The notes beneath the pieces are model-generated. The model was not told where the DNA came from. It ran no database searches and worked only from the letters and a program-made list of their open reading frames with translations. The position numbers and the translations under genes were made by a program. Positions 22,418 to 34,427 of a DNA stretch of 64,000 bases are shown here, in pieces. The stretch's first letter is position 1; every line of letters begins with the position of its first letter. Source of the DNA: Diospyros lotus (lineage: Eukaryota; Streptophyta; Magnoliopsida; Ericales; Ebenaceae); contig NC_068338.1 in NCBI RefSeq assembly GCF_014633365.1, forward strand, positions 15,324,616 through 15,388,615, in the 5' to 3' direction.

Positions 22418-24636
22418 GGAAAATGCTACTTGCACAATTTGGGTGACAACTTGGCTGACAATCACAAGTTATTGCGATATTTTGACACCAAAATATCGTG
22501 ATAAATTCAACATGATTTTGACACCAAATATTTTGAATACATCTCTCTCTCTCTCACTCTCACTCTCTCTCCCTACCATGTCTCCATCTCTGATGCTTCG
22601 TTTACCTCCGACATGTCGTCATCCTTTTACCGTCATTAATTTTCACCATAACAACCACCATCTTCGCTTCCCGTCTATCTGCACTAAAGCAAGAACCCAC
22701 CCACCCAAAAATTGGATGCCCCCAACTAGCTTCATCTCCCACTATCGCTAGCGACGATCTCTGACATTTTTGGCCACTTCTTGACCTTGGATCAAATGCA
22801 CTTCGTAGTTGGTACAACTCCGACGTGCATCTCTTCTTGCTGTCATTGGTCCTCACCAACAGCAACATCGGTCCTCCGGCATCCCTTCTAGCAGTGACAT
22901 CTCATTCTTTCTTTCTCTCTCTCTTTTGGAACTTCTTAGCTTCAAATTTTCTCTCAAGTTTGTGTTTCTTACACCCTCACCTACTCTTTGTCTCTCTCAC
23001 TTTCTCTCTCTCACCTACTCGGACCGGTCCCCTTGTTGTAGCTGGCGTCTCCTTCACCCACCCTTACCTATTCTCTCTCTCTCTCTCTCTCTCTCTCTAT
23101 TTTTCTCTCTCACCTACTTGGACTAGCCCCTTTGTTGCCACCAGCATCTCCTCCACCTGTCTCTCACCTACTTTCTTTCTTTTTCTCCTTCCTCGTTCTC
23201 TCTCTCTCTTACTCTCTCTCTTCTTGTTCTCATCGTCATTGCAACTGACATCATTTTCCACCAATGCAGCTACCTCCGTCATCGTTTGTCACCATTGAAG
23301 CTGTCGCCATCAATGCTTATGATCGTTGTTCCCTTTTGTTACAACCTCTATTATCATTCACATCTATCGTTCCAGCCGCCGCCGACACCTCCATCTTTTT
23401 CTCCTTGGGTATTCTCGTTCTCACTCGCGGCTTCTTCTCTTCGTTTTCTATTCCATGTCGTTCGCCCCCATTTACTGAAATGTATATTCTGTTTAAATAT
23501 AAATATACACAAACTAATTATATATATTACACAAAAGATTTACATATATATAAATATACACAAATATGTTTTTTAAATACAACTATAAACTAAAAAGATA
23601 TTATACAAAATTATCTAGACCAAATTAAACACATTTTATAACTTTTAAAATTTTTGTCTTATAACATGTTGAAACTTTTAAAAGCATAGTGTGGCTTGCT
23701 ATTTTTTTAAAAAAAAATATTCTGTAGTTTTGCTCTATTTTTTAAGTTATGAAAATCAAACTAAAAACCATAATATTATAATATTTATTTTTAATTAAAA
23801 TACATATTCATATATTCATAACAATATAATTATATTTCTTCTTTTTATCATTCATATAAAACATAAAATTTTATGTATTTTGTAATTATCTTATGTACAA
23901 ATAATTATATATGCTTTTATGTTATTATTTATTTATATTACTTGAATTAAAAGGTCAAAATTGTATGTAAAGTTGTACAAAACCATAGTATCATATTTCA
24001 TGTTTATGCAAGCAATAGAAATAAATAATAACATAAAAATATACTTTAACTTGAAATATATTATTTATTTGTGTCGCTATTTAGTCTATACTTTTGTTTG
24101 GAAAATATTTATATTTAACCCGAAGTTATATACAAATACATTTTCAGTAAATATATTATATATTTATATATATGTTAGTTTAAGTTTTTAAAAATTAGGA
24201 GTAAAATGGTGAATCCATACAATTTGTTAACAATATGTTTTTTTTTTATCATTTATGATAGGCTAAGAATGCATATTTTTTTTGGTAAAACTTTAAAAAT
24301 AGTAAGTGCAATATACTGAAAAATAAATATAAAAAAAATAAACTTTTTGATACGAGAACGGTGGTGAATGGAGAGATAGTTGGAATGGCGGAGGCAAACA
24401 GTAATGGTGGCTGCAACAGAGGCAGAGACGGCTGCATCAGCGGCGAACGGCAACAGCTACAATGACAATGAGGACGAGAAGAGAGAGAATATGAGGAAAA
24501 AGCATGAGGAAGTAGAAAGCAAATTAGGGGTATTCAATTTGAGAGTAGATTTGTAATTGAAGCGGAGGGTAAATTTGTAATTGGAGCAGTGTTGTCAGCC
24601 AAGTTATCACCCAAATTGTGCAAGTAGCATTTTGCC
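22418..24636. mobile_element. MULE-like non-autonomous element with about 42-bp inverted repeats
   Basis: The left end starts GGAAAATGCTACTTGCACAA and continues TTTGGGTGACAACTTGGCTG. The right end is its near-perfect inverse over about 42 bp. It is flanked by ATTTTAAT (22410-22417 and 24637-24644). The long inverted repeats suggest a Mutator-like element, although an 8-bp duplication is one short of the usual 9 and would also fit hAT. It sits in a gag reading frame that continues on both sides. The interior holds a CT-rich and CCG-rich region at about 22600-23480, AT-rich sequence, and an oppositely oriented GC-richer patch at 24340-24490. No transposase is visible. Confidence 0.8.
22541..23215. 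repeat. Pyrimidine-rich tract with (CT)n microsatellites
   Basis: Several CT runs: about 22541-22571, 22914-22922, 23072-23098 and 23196-23220. They lie on one strand within the MULE-like element, between coding-looking CCG-rich segments. Open frames through here are low-complexity Ser/Leu-rich artefacts of the CT runs. Confidence 0.85.
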
Positions 24637-27027
24637 ATTTTAATTTCCCTCAACTAGAACAATATGATGAAACACTCGATCAGGTGGCTCATTTACAAGG
24701 TATAGGGTTTCTATGGATTGTAAGACTTCAACTGAGGCTTTCCTTTTTAAAGGCTTTCCTCAAACTCTTAAGAAAGCTCTAAAAGATTGGTTCAATTCTT
24801 TGGAACCATGATATATTGGTAGTTTTCAAGATCTGGCCGAGAAGTTTAAAGCAACGTCTAACTGTTATCGCCGAGTAAATAAATCTTGTACAAGTATGCT
24901 TTGCATTAGGTAGGAGAAATGATAGTCTCTTTGAAAATTTATCATTCGATTTCAAGAAGCCACTTCTGAAGTTGATAATTTCGATGAAAAGATAGTTATT
25001 GATGCCCTGATGGAGGGAGTTTGGGATATAAAGTTTTCCACAAGCCTATTATAGAAGATATCTAAGAGCTTGGTAGAATTCTATTCTCATGCTTAGGTGT
25101 TCATCAAATTAGAAGATCAGATACTAGAAAAGAAGAACAAAGAACTAATTGAAAAGAAAAATAAATTCAAAGCTACCAATTTGAATATGGCAAAGGAGAG
25201 CTTCCAAGAAAGGAGCGTGTTAAACCACGAAAACCTATGTTATATTTGAGCTTTGAATCTCACCATGGGAATACACTAAGAAACTTTTATAACAACCATA
25301 CTAGAAAAGAATAAAAAATAAAAAATTGAATAGAAATATAAGCTAGAAGCTACCAATTTGAATAAGGTAAAAGAGTTTCCTAGAAGGGAGCATGCTAAGC
25401 CGTGAAAACTTTAGTTATATCAGAGCTTCAAACCACACCATAGAAATATGCTAAGACATTTTTAGAACAACATAGTTGTTGAGGTAAGAGGAATGACCCA
25501 ACAAGCCAAGTATCTGCTTTATTATGAATACCACAAGAAGTTTAGTCATAGTACCAATGAATGTAGGGAATTGTAAAAAGAAATGAAGCAGACAATAAAA
25601 AGAAGTTATGAGCCTTGGAGGATTGGTGATGAAAGGCAAGGTCAAGGTAACACCCAATTACCATACAAAGATAAGACCGAGATGAAATTCCTATAAGGAA
25701 TGTAAAGAGAGAAGAATCTCCTGAAAAGATGTTAACTTCACTATTAAAAAATCATGGACAACAAGATTGTTGGAATACACGTATGGTGATGTAGGTAGAT
25801 TTAAAATTTTTTGCATGTTAGATATATGCAGCGGAATACATAAATACATACACCATATGCAGCTTGGGTATTTAAGCAACACGATATTTCATCTAATGAA
25901 ATACAATAAATGACATACTTGTAGCCCTATGTCAAGATGAGTATAGAAATCGTTTCTATACTGTAACACCTAAGATTTTTCATATTCAAGGAAATAGAAA
26001 ATCTCCAAAGGATCATAGAAGGTCAGGGGCAAAATCATAATTTTGAGGCTCGGGTAAAAGTGAAATTTCTGAAAAGTTTGAGGTAAGAGTGTAAACTTTG
26101 AAAGGTTCAGGTCAAGGTGCGGTAACACAGAGGCCAAAGTATAATAGTGCAAAACTTTGGGCCCGATATAATTGTTGAAAACTCATAACAGAATCATTAG
26201 AGGAACGAACTAGTGGAATGAGCCATTGGAAGTCATGATGAGGCATTCAAGATAGAGCATAAGGTGGCGGGACAAATGGCAATGTAATGATTACGGCGCT
26301 AGGTGGGGCGAGACACTTGGCAGAAGATAATTGGCCCGAAAAACTATAAATAAGACCCTTGGGAAGGAAGAACAAGCATTCAAAAGAGCTTCGGGTGAGA
26401 TTTTGGGATAATTTTAGGTCATTTGAGAAGGTTTGAGGTGAGGAATAAGATCTTAAGAGTGTGGGAGAGATTCTGCAAAAAGGAGCGAGATCGATAGAGA
26501 AACAAGGGATAAATGAGCTTTATCAAAAAGTTCAAGGTTTTTGCAGAATCTAGGCAGAAACTATCCGAAAATAGTGAGGTAAGTTTGGTTTTTTGTTATA
26601 TTCCTATAGAAAGGAAATAGAGGGAGTCATAGGTTCAAACAGAGATCGAATAGGAGTTAAAACGAGGGAGATATGGCCAAAAAACTGAGTTGCAGCGCCG
26701 TCGTCGCTAAAAAAGATGGCAGCGCGTGCAGAACATGCATCGGAAGGGGCTATGTGTGGCCATCCTTCTTGGGGAGCATGAGGGCATGTGGCTACTGATT
26801 TTTCCCTACAATTTTACACACAAATAAGTTAGATCATTTAGAACAATCCTATGTAATAATATTTGATGTTTAGGTTGCAGGAACTGGTGTTTTTTGAAGA
26901 AAAACCGTTGTATCCGCTATTAAGAGGAAAGCTTCCACTCCTTTATTTCCTTTATGCAAGCTCCTAACTCTCTTGCAAATTCTGAGTTATTCCTTCTTTC
27001 AATTTCAGTTGTAAGCTCTTCTTGCAC

Positions 27028-27387
27028 TGTAATATCCCGGATTTTCAAACTCAAATATGATGTAATATCTGAGGTTATTAGGTTTTAATACTGAAGAAAA
27101 TAGGTATTTTCAAGGGATTATAGAAGCCTTGAGACAAATGTTTAGTTTCTAAACTAGTGGCAAAATCGTAAATATTGAAGTTCAAGTAAAAGTGTAATTT
27201 ATCTAAAATCTTGGGGTGCTAAGTGTAACTTATCCATTTTTCAGGGACCAAAAAGTGAAATTAAAAAGGGTCCGGGCACCAAGTTGCAAGGGCCTAAGTG
27301 TAAATTGGTAAGGGTTTCCATAACACCCATAGGTGATGTCTGCTTATATTTCATGTTGTTGTGTATTTGGAAAAGCGAGGCGTTACA
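27028..27387 (+). mobile_element. Very short solo-LTR-like element, 360 bp
   Basis: It starts TGTAATATCCCGG and ends GCGTTACA, with a perfect TGCAC duplication (27023-27027, 27388-27392). Its first 200 bp resemble the start of the surrounding LTR (both carry GGATTATAGAAG/GGATCATAGAAGG and GGCAAAATCGTAAA/GGCAAAATCATAA words), so it is a related but separate insertion. It is far too short for a full LTR of this type. Confidence 0.85.
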
Positions 27388-28642
27388 TGCACTATCCTCT
27401 TCGATATTGAATAGTTTGATCTGGTTTGTTTATTTGGCCTATAACGTTAAATCCAATTGAGCCACGTTTGTAATCTCAATGAAGGTCTTGAATCGTCCTC
27501 AATTTTTGAGGAATGATGCTTTATTTTTAGGGTTAAATGACGTGGGGATTTGTGCCTCATTGCGAAAGGAGTTGTATGTGTGGGTTTGTGGGTGTTTAAT
27601 TGTGTAGGGCACAAAGCTATTGGTTTTTGACTGTTGGGTCATGACAGTTGATCATTAGATGTATGGGCGCCAACTATTGGCCGTTGTGACAAGCCATAGA
27701 TGAGCTAGGAAAGTTGGTATTGCCAAACACCCACCTTTGCTATTGTGCATATCATGACATTGTTGTGACACATGGGGATTGGGTTGCATTCATTGGGGGA
27801 TCATGCTTTGTATGTGGGGGGAAGTGTGCGCATTGGCATGACTCGGTTAGCCTAAGTGCTAACTTGGGTATGATAGGTGAGCATATGCATTTAGAGCATT
27901 TTTGCCTATGTGAGTTCTTATGTAGGTGTAGCATAGCCTGATGCTTGGTTTATGGGAGCCTTGTCATCTCGTTTATGTTACAGAAGCCATTGCATTTATT
28001 ATATGTTACATTGCATGGTGAGCAAGAATGGTTATGAGGAATGAGAGAGATGCGTAAGACTGTGGGGATGAGACCCATGGTAACGATATGTTATGTATGA
28101 TGGAAAGGGATGTTAAATGATGTGAAAAAGAGCATGACAAGAATAATGATTCAATAGCCTATGCTTGGCTGCTAGCAAGTTTGTATGTTGGATTTTAGTG
28201 CTAGTGTGTGCATCTTATGTGGCCTCCAAGGACCTTATATGTGCATTTTACTTTATGTTTATGTATTTGGGACTATCGCACGTACTATACATGGTATGAT
28301 GTATTGCTACATTGGCATGAAACGCATGTGGTATGGGAAAGTTCTATTCTTAACCTGTTACCTTTATTCTAATATGCTTGCGAGCCTTACGGATCACGTT
28401 TGCTTGCATCATTCTAGGAAAGGGCTAGGCTCCAAATATTGGCGAGCTAGGTGGTGCTTGAGGCGTGGTTTAAATGTGTACAGAGCTGTCCCGACCATAG
28501 GGTCCTGGTGGTGTCTTCTTGCTACAAATATTGTAATAGGATAATGTGTTAGCTTCAGTGTTGCCTAATGTAATTGACCCTGACGAATGCTTAAGAATTT
28601 GTTAAATGATTGATAAGATAATAGCAAAGCTTTGATGTCAGG

Positions 28643-31337
28643 TGTAACACCCCACTTCTCTAGAGCGTTAGGTAATGGAAGATTCTGAGGATATAATTTT
28701 TTTCCAAATAGAAAACCAACACATAAACCGTTCCCTGAAGATCCCGTTACACCTTCTTAATATATCAACTATGAACCATTAATAAACTAAGACAGGTACA
28801 TCACCTCAAATGCAGAAGCTAGATCGAAACCTCAATATAACAAAATCGAGACCACTTTATTCATATCATAAAGTCAAACTAACGTTTACATGACGTTATC
28901 AAAATTAACAACATAATTGAAAATGACATAAAGTAAACTATCCACTAATCGTCGTCACTCCTCAGTAATTCTTTTTCCCTTCACACCGCTGCCTTCACCT
29001 GGAACGTTTGAATATTCCAGGGACAAAGTCCATATTAGATGATGAATCATCTAAGTAAGAGTTTAAAAACACATTTTTCATGAATGAATGCCTAACCCTA
29101 CCACGGGAAAAGAGCAATCTCTCTAAAAGTTATGCCACCATACCGACACATTAACACGATACGATTCTAGCTTAAAAGGGGTAAGTCAACGCATCTCTCC
29201 AACATCTTGGGACCAATTGTTACCAACTCCCGGGCCAGGAGAGTCATATCAACGCAGGAACCCGACTCACCACATTTACATTAGAGATTACGTTGTCACT
29301 CTAAGCATCTAGGAACCACCACACAATCCCAACTCCAAACTTTCACATAGACAACCTAGTCATCCTAGTGCAACTTCCATGACCAAACAGTCTGGCACGA
29401 AAACCAAGGCGACTATCCCGTCATACTCACCAGCACAAGATACCCCTATTATTCTATCATACCCTTGGAGAATTATGGCTACACTGTCCATACAACGTCC
29501 TAGGCTGACATCTCACATGAACAACACAATATGGACTACCTAGTCATCCTAGTGCAACTTTCCTGACCAAATGGCCCAGCACGGAAACCAAGGCGACTAT
29601 CCCGGCATGCACATCAGCACAAGATATAATGGCTACACTATCCAAACAACATTCTAGGTTGATATTCCATATGAACAACACAAAACGCATGACAATGCCA
29701 CATTTCACAATTCAATACATCATATAAACAATATTTTATAAAATGCAATGCACAAGTTCAAAATGTTTAGGGATGAACCTCCCTCATAAACCAACCGTCA
29801 TTGGTTACCGTTTGCATGCAATAAAATCATTTTTCATAAAATCATATCACATTTAGGTAACACCAATTCCAAGTTTTAGGATAGAAATACCCATAATAAA
29901 TTAAGTTTTGGTAGTGAACAACTCACCTTGAAACAATTTGGATTGTCTCGATCCTTGTGCACAACCTCAATTTATGTGTCAATTCACAAACACCCGTACT
30001 TGTACTTAACCTCAAGCCATGATACTCCCTAAACATCATATTTAATTAAGGAAGCATCAAAATCCATTTTTCTCAATTTTTCTCCCAATTTTCATCTCGA
30101 TAATTCAAAAATAATTATCTCTTCGGACTTTTTTTCCAAATTTTCAACATGATAAATCCTAAAATAAATCAAGAAAAATACTAGAAGAGAAATACTAGAA
30201 TTACCCTTGTTCAAGCGCCCTCATGCGCCTAATGCGTGGCTGCGTGTGGAGTGTGGCACGTGCAGCCACGCATCACATTTTTCCTCAATTTTTTGAGCAT
30301 CAATGATGTCTCCTATGATCGATCTGAGGGCACCCTTTTGAATCCCTTGATAGTTCGATCACTTTGGCACAACTTTCAAGTCGAAAGCTCACCAAAAAAT
30401 ACCCCAAACAAGCAGTTGCAGGCGCGGCGTGGCAGACCGCCTCGCTTTTCCAACCAGCCGTCAAACAGCCTCCAAACGCAATGAAAAACCTCCCAAAAAC
30501 TCCAGAATTGATCCTTGATCCCTTGAGATCAAAAGCCCCTTAACCCTTACCTTCGATTCACTCCCAAAATCGACCAATTTGATGCAAAAAACCTTAAAGT
30601 TTCAACCCCATTTTATAGCCAAAATCCAGCCTCTTCTTAGCCAATCATAAGCCGAGGCTTGGCCTCTAAGCTACCCACCGTCGTATACTACCTCCCCTAG
30701 GTCTCCCTTGGCCGTCCCATCACCATAAACAGCCTCCACATGCGGTGGAAGGCAGTGGCCGAATTTCCCTTGCGCATTCACACCTAAGTTTTGTTTATTT
30801 GCACTTTGGCCTCTTGATTTCTTTAAATGCCATTTTGGCCCCTTCCAAAGCACCCCTAATCTTTCCAACAATATCACTAAGACCCATAAGTTTTGTAAAC
30901 CTCATTCATCCTTGAAATTCCCAAAAAATTATCATTTAGACTTCCCTCGGGCAAAATTAGAAAATTACACTTAGGCCCGATTGATCGTTTTGACCCTAAA
31001 TCTCTTCGTTTCAATCCGGAATAACTCAAGGGTTGTTTCATATAAAAAATCTAAGTCCTCAAGACACTCCATTGACTTTTTGGATGTTCCCTACGTTGAT
31101 TCGATTTTCTCAGCTCAGTCGACAGTTATACCAAAAACTGTTTCTGATCCCACTTCTTTTGATGCCTAAAATCATAACTCGTTTTACTGGTCAATACCAT
31201 TATATTTTTCTTAATCATCTAGGGTATGGGGTACTCCCTTCGATCAATTCGGTCACTTAAAACTGCGTTAATGTACCCTAAAGCCTCATTCTTTCAATAA
31301 TTCCATTTATATCCTCAAGAATTTCTCGGGTATTACA
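28643..31337 (-). mobile_element. Solo LTR, 2.7 kb, family E copy 1 (minus)
   Basis: It starts TGTAACACCCC and ends GGGTATTACA, with a perfect TCAGG duplication (28638-28642, 31338-31342). On the minus strand a TATA-like GGCTATAAAATGG (plus 30608-30620) is followed by a roughly 2-kb leader. It matches a second copy at 57901-60751 in the same orientation, for example around TTTGAATATTCCAGGGACA and in the segment CTTTTGATCTCAAGG/CTTTTGTTCCCCAAG downstream of the TATA. No coding sequence is present. Inferred to be a Ty3/gypsy (Tekay-like) solo LTR. Confidence 0.88.
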
Positions 31338-32377
31338 TCAGGAGTGAGTATGCTAGCTTTTTTGTTTTCATTAAGATTTTGGCAGGCACCAATCATTCTG
31401 ACGCTTCCCCTTAAAACTCCTCGGTCGGGGTTTCTAAGGAAGAGGTCTCCATGAGTTTTTGATAGTCGTGCTAGCGTCGCATCTCCATATGAAGATATAT
31501 AAATATTAATTATAAAATGGGGGCGTTACATGTACTGAGACCCTATCCACCTCAAACTATGGTGGGCCTAGTCTGTCCACACCTAGCCAGCTACTCAGTA
31601 CCACGTCATGACACTCGTCCTATGCTAGCTAAAGGACTATGATTCACTGGCACCTATGTGTCTCCTTGGACTCTCCGAAATTTACTACACATGACACTCA
31701 TGCTTTGTGTAATTTTTAGGAGCCAAAGAAAAAGAGAACAAAAAGCAGAAGCCAAGCAGAAGCACCTTCAATTTCCTCTTATCCCCAATTTCTTCCCCTA
31801 CGCCCAATTGTCTCCACCTCACCCTCTAATTTGCTGCCATGTGGACAGCACTGCCATTGGTTGAGGTGGCACCAGGAGTTAACTCCTATCCTCAAGCCAA
31901 TCGACAACCGTGGCGGTCGATTCTCATTGTTATTCCAAAAGAAACAATAACCTGATCCACTAACGATTAGAAAATGGTAATCCGACCCATTAACATTTAT
32001 TAAACCGTCATAATTAACTCTTAATGACATATCCAAAACCATCATTAACAATTAATGATGTCCAAAACACAACAGGTTCACAGTGTCGATACTAGATGCC
32101 ATGTTATATGGTATGTGACTTTCTAGCTTCACTGCCCACTAGCAAACAGACAGCACCAAAACCCGTTTGGCACCAGTTTAAACACCTCAATCCATCACAA
32201 GAATCTCTCCATGTTCTGGTGACTTTTAAAAGATCCTGGGAAGCACCTACCAGCGGTCTAGGAAAATATATAAGGTAATGAAATCTAACTTCAAGTGAGC
32301 CTATTACAGTTGACAATTACCGTGTACTATAACTCTTCCATCACTAACGTCTCGAATGAGTAAGAGTCATGGTGTGA

Positions 32378-32480
32378 ACTTCAAGAAATAAATCACAACT
32401 CTTTGAAAAGAATATCTTAAAAAAAAAACTTTGAAAGGAAAATTTTTAATCCTCTTAATAAAAGTTATCATGACTTGCTT
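32378..32480. other. Short unassigned AT-rich segment
   Basis: Lies between the truncated family-A LTR and the family-F solo LTR. I see only A-runs and no recognisable feature. Confidence 0.4.
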
Positions 32481-32485
32481 CTCTT

Positions 32486-33695
32486 TGATATTTTACTCTT
32501 GGGATTGAGGTTTTGATGATGAAAACATTCCAAGTAAGTTTTTTTCAATTTCTCAAGTTCATAGCTCTTAAACAAAAATCAATTTCAAATTGATAAAATG
32601 AACATTCAAAGCCTAAATGTATATCATAAGGAGATTGGACAAACAAAGTGAAACATCTCTCAAATCAAACCTCTTGGAAGAAATATGAAAGATTTTTCTT
32701 AAGGAAAAATCAACCATTTGTTGACTATATTAAAATTTTCTTTTGATCTGTTGACTATCCTCAAGCAATCTGTTGACTAACAAAATGATAGTTTCTAATA
32801 TTATGAAGTTTTTCCTTGATATGTCGACTAACCTCTTTGGATCTGTCAAATAACAAAATGCATGTTTGAGATTTAACTTACACCTATCAACCGATGGGAA
32901 TGCATTTATCAACAGACAAAACTTTCAATGCTTCTCATATCTGTTGACTAACTCTCTTAATCTGTCGACAGTTTCTTTCATCTAACAGTTGTAACGGCTA
33001 GTTTCTCCTCTATTCTGATTGGCTCCTTCCACTACCAACGGCATGATTCTTGAAATGGATCTCCAAGGTCTATAAATAAAAGTCAAATGGATGAACCAAG
33101 TGACCCAAGGGATTACATTGCATCCTTCCAAGTGCTCATCCGTTTGTGTGTTTCATTGTTGAATTTAATTCTCTCCAAGGATTCTTTTTCTTTGCAATTT
33201 TAATTTCAAGCCTTGTTTAGTTGTTGAGAGAATTTGTAACTAAGAATGTTAACTGTTAGATCCTCTCTTATCTTGTATCATTTTGTGCATTTCCTAGCTT
33301 GTTGTACTAGAGGACTTACTTATTGAAGCAAGGGGTTGTAATACCTAGCTTGTTCATAGAGGGCTCACTTGTCTAGGCAAGAGGTTATATATTCCTACCT
33401 TGTTGCTAGAGCGCCTATCCGAAGTGATAAGAGGATTATAGTGAATTGCTTGAAAAATCCTTAGTGAGAAGCTAAGGTAATGGATTAAGGTTGGTTTAAG
33501 TCAAACCACTATATATCATTGTGTCCCTCCTTTGCTTATGCTCTTTGTTTCATTTATTGTTTCAAACTTTCAACAACACTCACTTGCACTAAAATCTTAT
33601 TCTTCAAAAAGGAATTCAAGTTTTCAAACAAATTTTTAAAACAACCCAATTCACCCCCTCTTGAGTATTAGTGTCATTGTTATACAATTATATCA
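32486..33695 (+). mobile_element. Family-F solo LTR (plus)
   Basis: 1210 bp, starting TGATATTTTACTCTTGGG and ending TATACAATTATATCA, with a perfect CTCTT duplication (32481-32485, 33696-33700). It carries CTGTTGACTA/CTGTCGACTA motifs at 32715-32990, a TATA-like TCTATAAATAAAAG at 33069, tandem TTGCTAGAG-type blocks at 33295-33420 and the AATTCACCCCCTCTTGAG end box. No primer site follows. Confidence 0.9.
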
Positions 33696-33700
33696 CTCTT

Positions 33701-34047
33701 ATCCCTCGACAACCTAACAGGAACCCCTATCTTGTGAGGATGTATTTAAAGTTCTCTTTCACTTGTTGAAGAGTAGTGATAACCATTGAAAGTAGAATTG
33801 AAAAGTTAGGCATGGTTTAGATATCATGAACAAAAGGTGTTTAGTTTATTTATATTAAAGGTGAGGCAAGAAGATGGCATTGCTCCAAATGCAACAATAA
33901 ATGAATAAGTAAAGGATGGGTTATGAAAGGTTAATTGAATGGTGTTTTCTCATATCATGAGAGAAGTAATTGCAATTAGGTTTAAAATAAAGGTAGTATA
34001 TAAAGATTTTATGAGAAAATTATAGCAAATGTGGGAGCAAATTAAAA
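33701..34047. other. Spacer, no gene identified
   Basis: AT-rich sequence right of the family-F solo LTR. No motif, border or repeat recognised. Confidence 0.4.
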
Positions 34048-34411
34048 GGGTTAATGTGTATTCTCCTCTAAGTATTCAAGGTAACGTGTCTCCCATTCAA
34101 ACCTATAAATGTCAAGAACATACCACTTCCATTTGTGGGTTACCGTCATAGTAATGAACCTATTTTTGGTTTGGATGAGACAATTATTGTAAAGATAGTC
34201 ATGTGAGTAGTCTATCACTTCTTCAACCCTAGTTGCAAATTCTGGAAGTGATTCTTCAAGATTCATCATTCCCTGATAGCTTAAAACGTCTCCCTATATT
34301 TGGATTAAGGCATTATGTTATTCTTTGCTAAGTTCATTAGGGTTAATTTTTTAATAAGGAGGAAGATGGGATAAAGTTAGGAATTTCGAAATCTTCCGTT
34401 GATGATCCCAT
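34048..34411 (-). pseudogene. Unrecognised coding-like fragment (minus)
   Basis: On the minus strand an ATG at 34411 opens a frame reading MGSSTEDFEIPNFIPSSS, which soon meets stops. A second frame from 34269 runs 72 codons without a stop. It contains LPEFATRVEEVIDYSHDYLY, then NCLIQTKNRF, then VTHKWKWYVLDIYRFEWETR, and ends EYLEENTH. The amino-acid mix (Trp, Tyr, acidic residues) is unlike the low-complexity frames around it and looks like real protein. I do not recognise the family. It lies directly beside the copia insertion at 34428. The decayed minus-strand gene at 41.0-44.15 kb is on the other side, so the two could be parts of one older locus. Confidence 0.35.
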
Positions 34412-34427
34412 ACTAGAGTAGTAAATA

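Larger units (their letters stand above)
22295..25690 (+). pseudogene. Ty3/gypsy gag remnant, split by a MULE-like element
   Basis: Just before the MULE-like element the plus strand reads PFTEAISKAPLLPHFN, and just after it FPQLEQYDETLDQVAHL, the usual start of the gag core. The reading continues with CKTSTEAFLFKGFPQTLKKA, then WFNSLEP, then IGSFQDLAEKF, RRVNKS, and DEKIVIDALMEGV, the classical retrotransposon gag domain, to about 25250. Several in-frame stops and frameshifts break it. A zinc-knuckle-like segment follows at 25525-25570 (YYEYHKKFSHSTNEC), in which the expected first Cys is Tyr and the usual Gly before the second His is Ser. Pol is not reached: a family-A LTR begins at 25768. 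It is a dead gag of a gypsy element (capsid and nucleocapsid role). Confidence 0.8.
25962..31530 (+). mobile_element. Solo LTR, TGTAACACC...GGGCGTTACA (gypsy type), containing two further solo LTRs
   Basis: It starts TGTAACACCTAAG and ends GGGGGCGTTACA. The flanking pentamers TATAC (25957-25961) and TGTAC (31531-31535) differ at one base. The family-A LTR resumes immediately on the right. Subtracting the elements at 27028-27387 and 28643-31337 and their duplications leaves about 2.5 kb. A TATA-like CTATAAATAAGACCC is at 26344. Long LTR and TGTAAC/GTTACA ends fit a Tekay/Del-like gypsy lineage. No primer site or coding sequence is seen. Confidence 0.85.
25768..32377 (-). mobile_element. Large LTR, family A copy 2, split by nested LTRs
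   Basis: The start TGTTGGAATACACGTATGG aligns to the copy-1 start. Shared blocks follow: GCAGCGGAATACATA / GCAGTGGAATATAAT, CTTGGGTATTTAAGCAAC, then after the insertion GAGACCCTATCCACCTC, ATATGGTATGTGACTTTCTAG and CCTATTACAGTTGACAATTACC. The insertion occupies 25962-31530. Homology to copy 1 fades after GAGTAAGAGTCATGG near 32360, whereas copy 1 continues for about 700 bp, so this copy is truncated. No primer site lies next to it. Orientation is taken from copy 1. Confidence 0.75.

Noticed and set aside
22825..23298. 157-codon open frame
   Set aside because: Ser/Leu-rich low-complexity translation of a CT-repeat tract inside the MULE-like element; several overlapping frames are equally open.
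27714..28544. Frames of 75-119 codons
   Set aside because: Located in the leader half of a 2.5-kb solo LTR; Cys/Tyr-rich random translation with no family motif.
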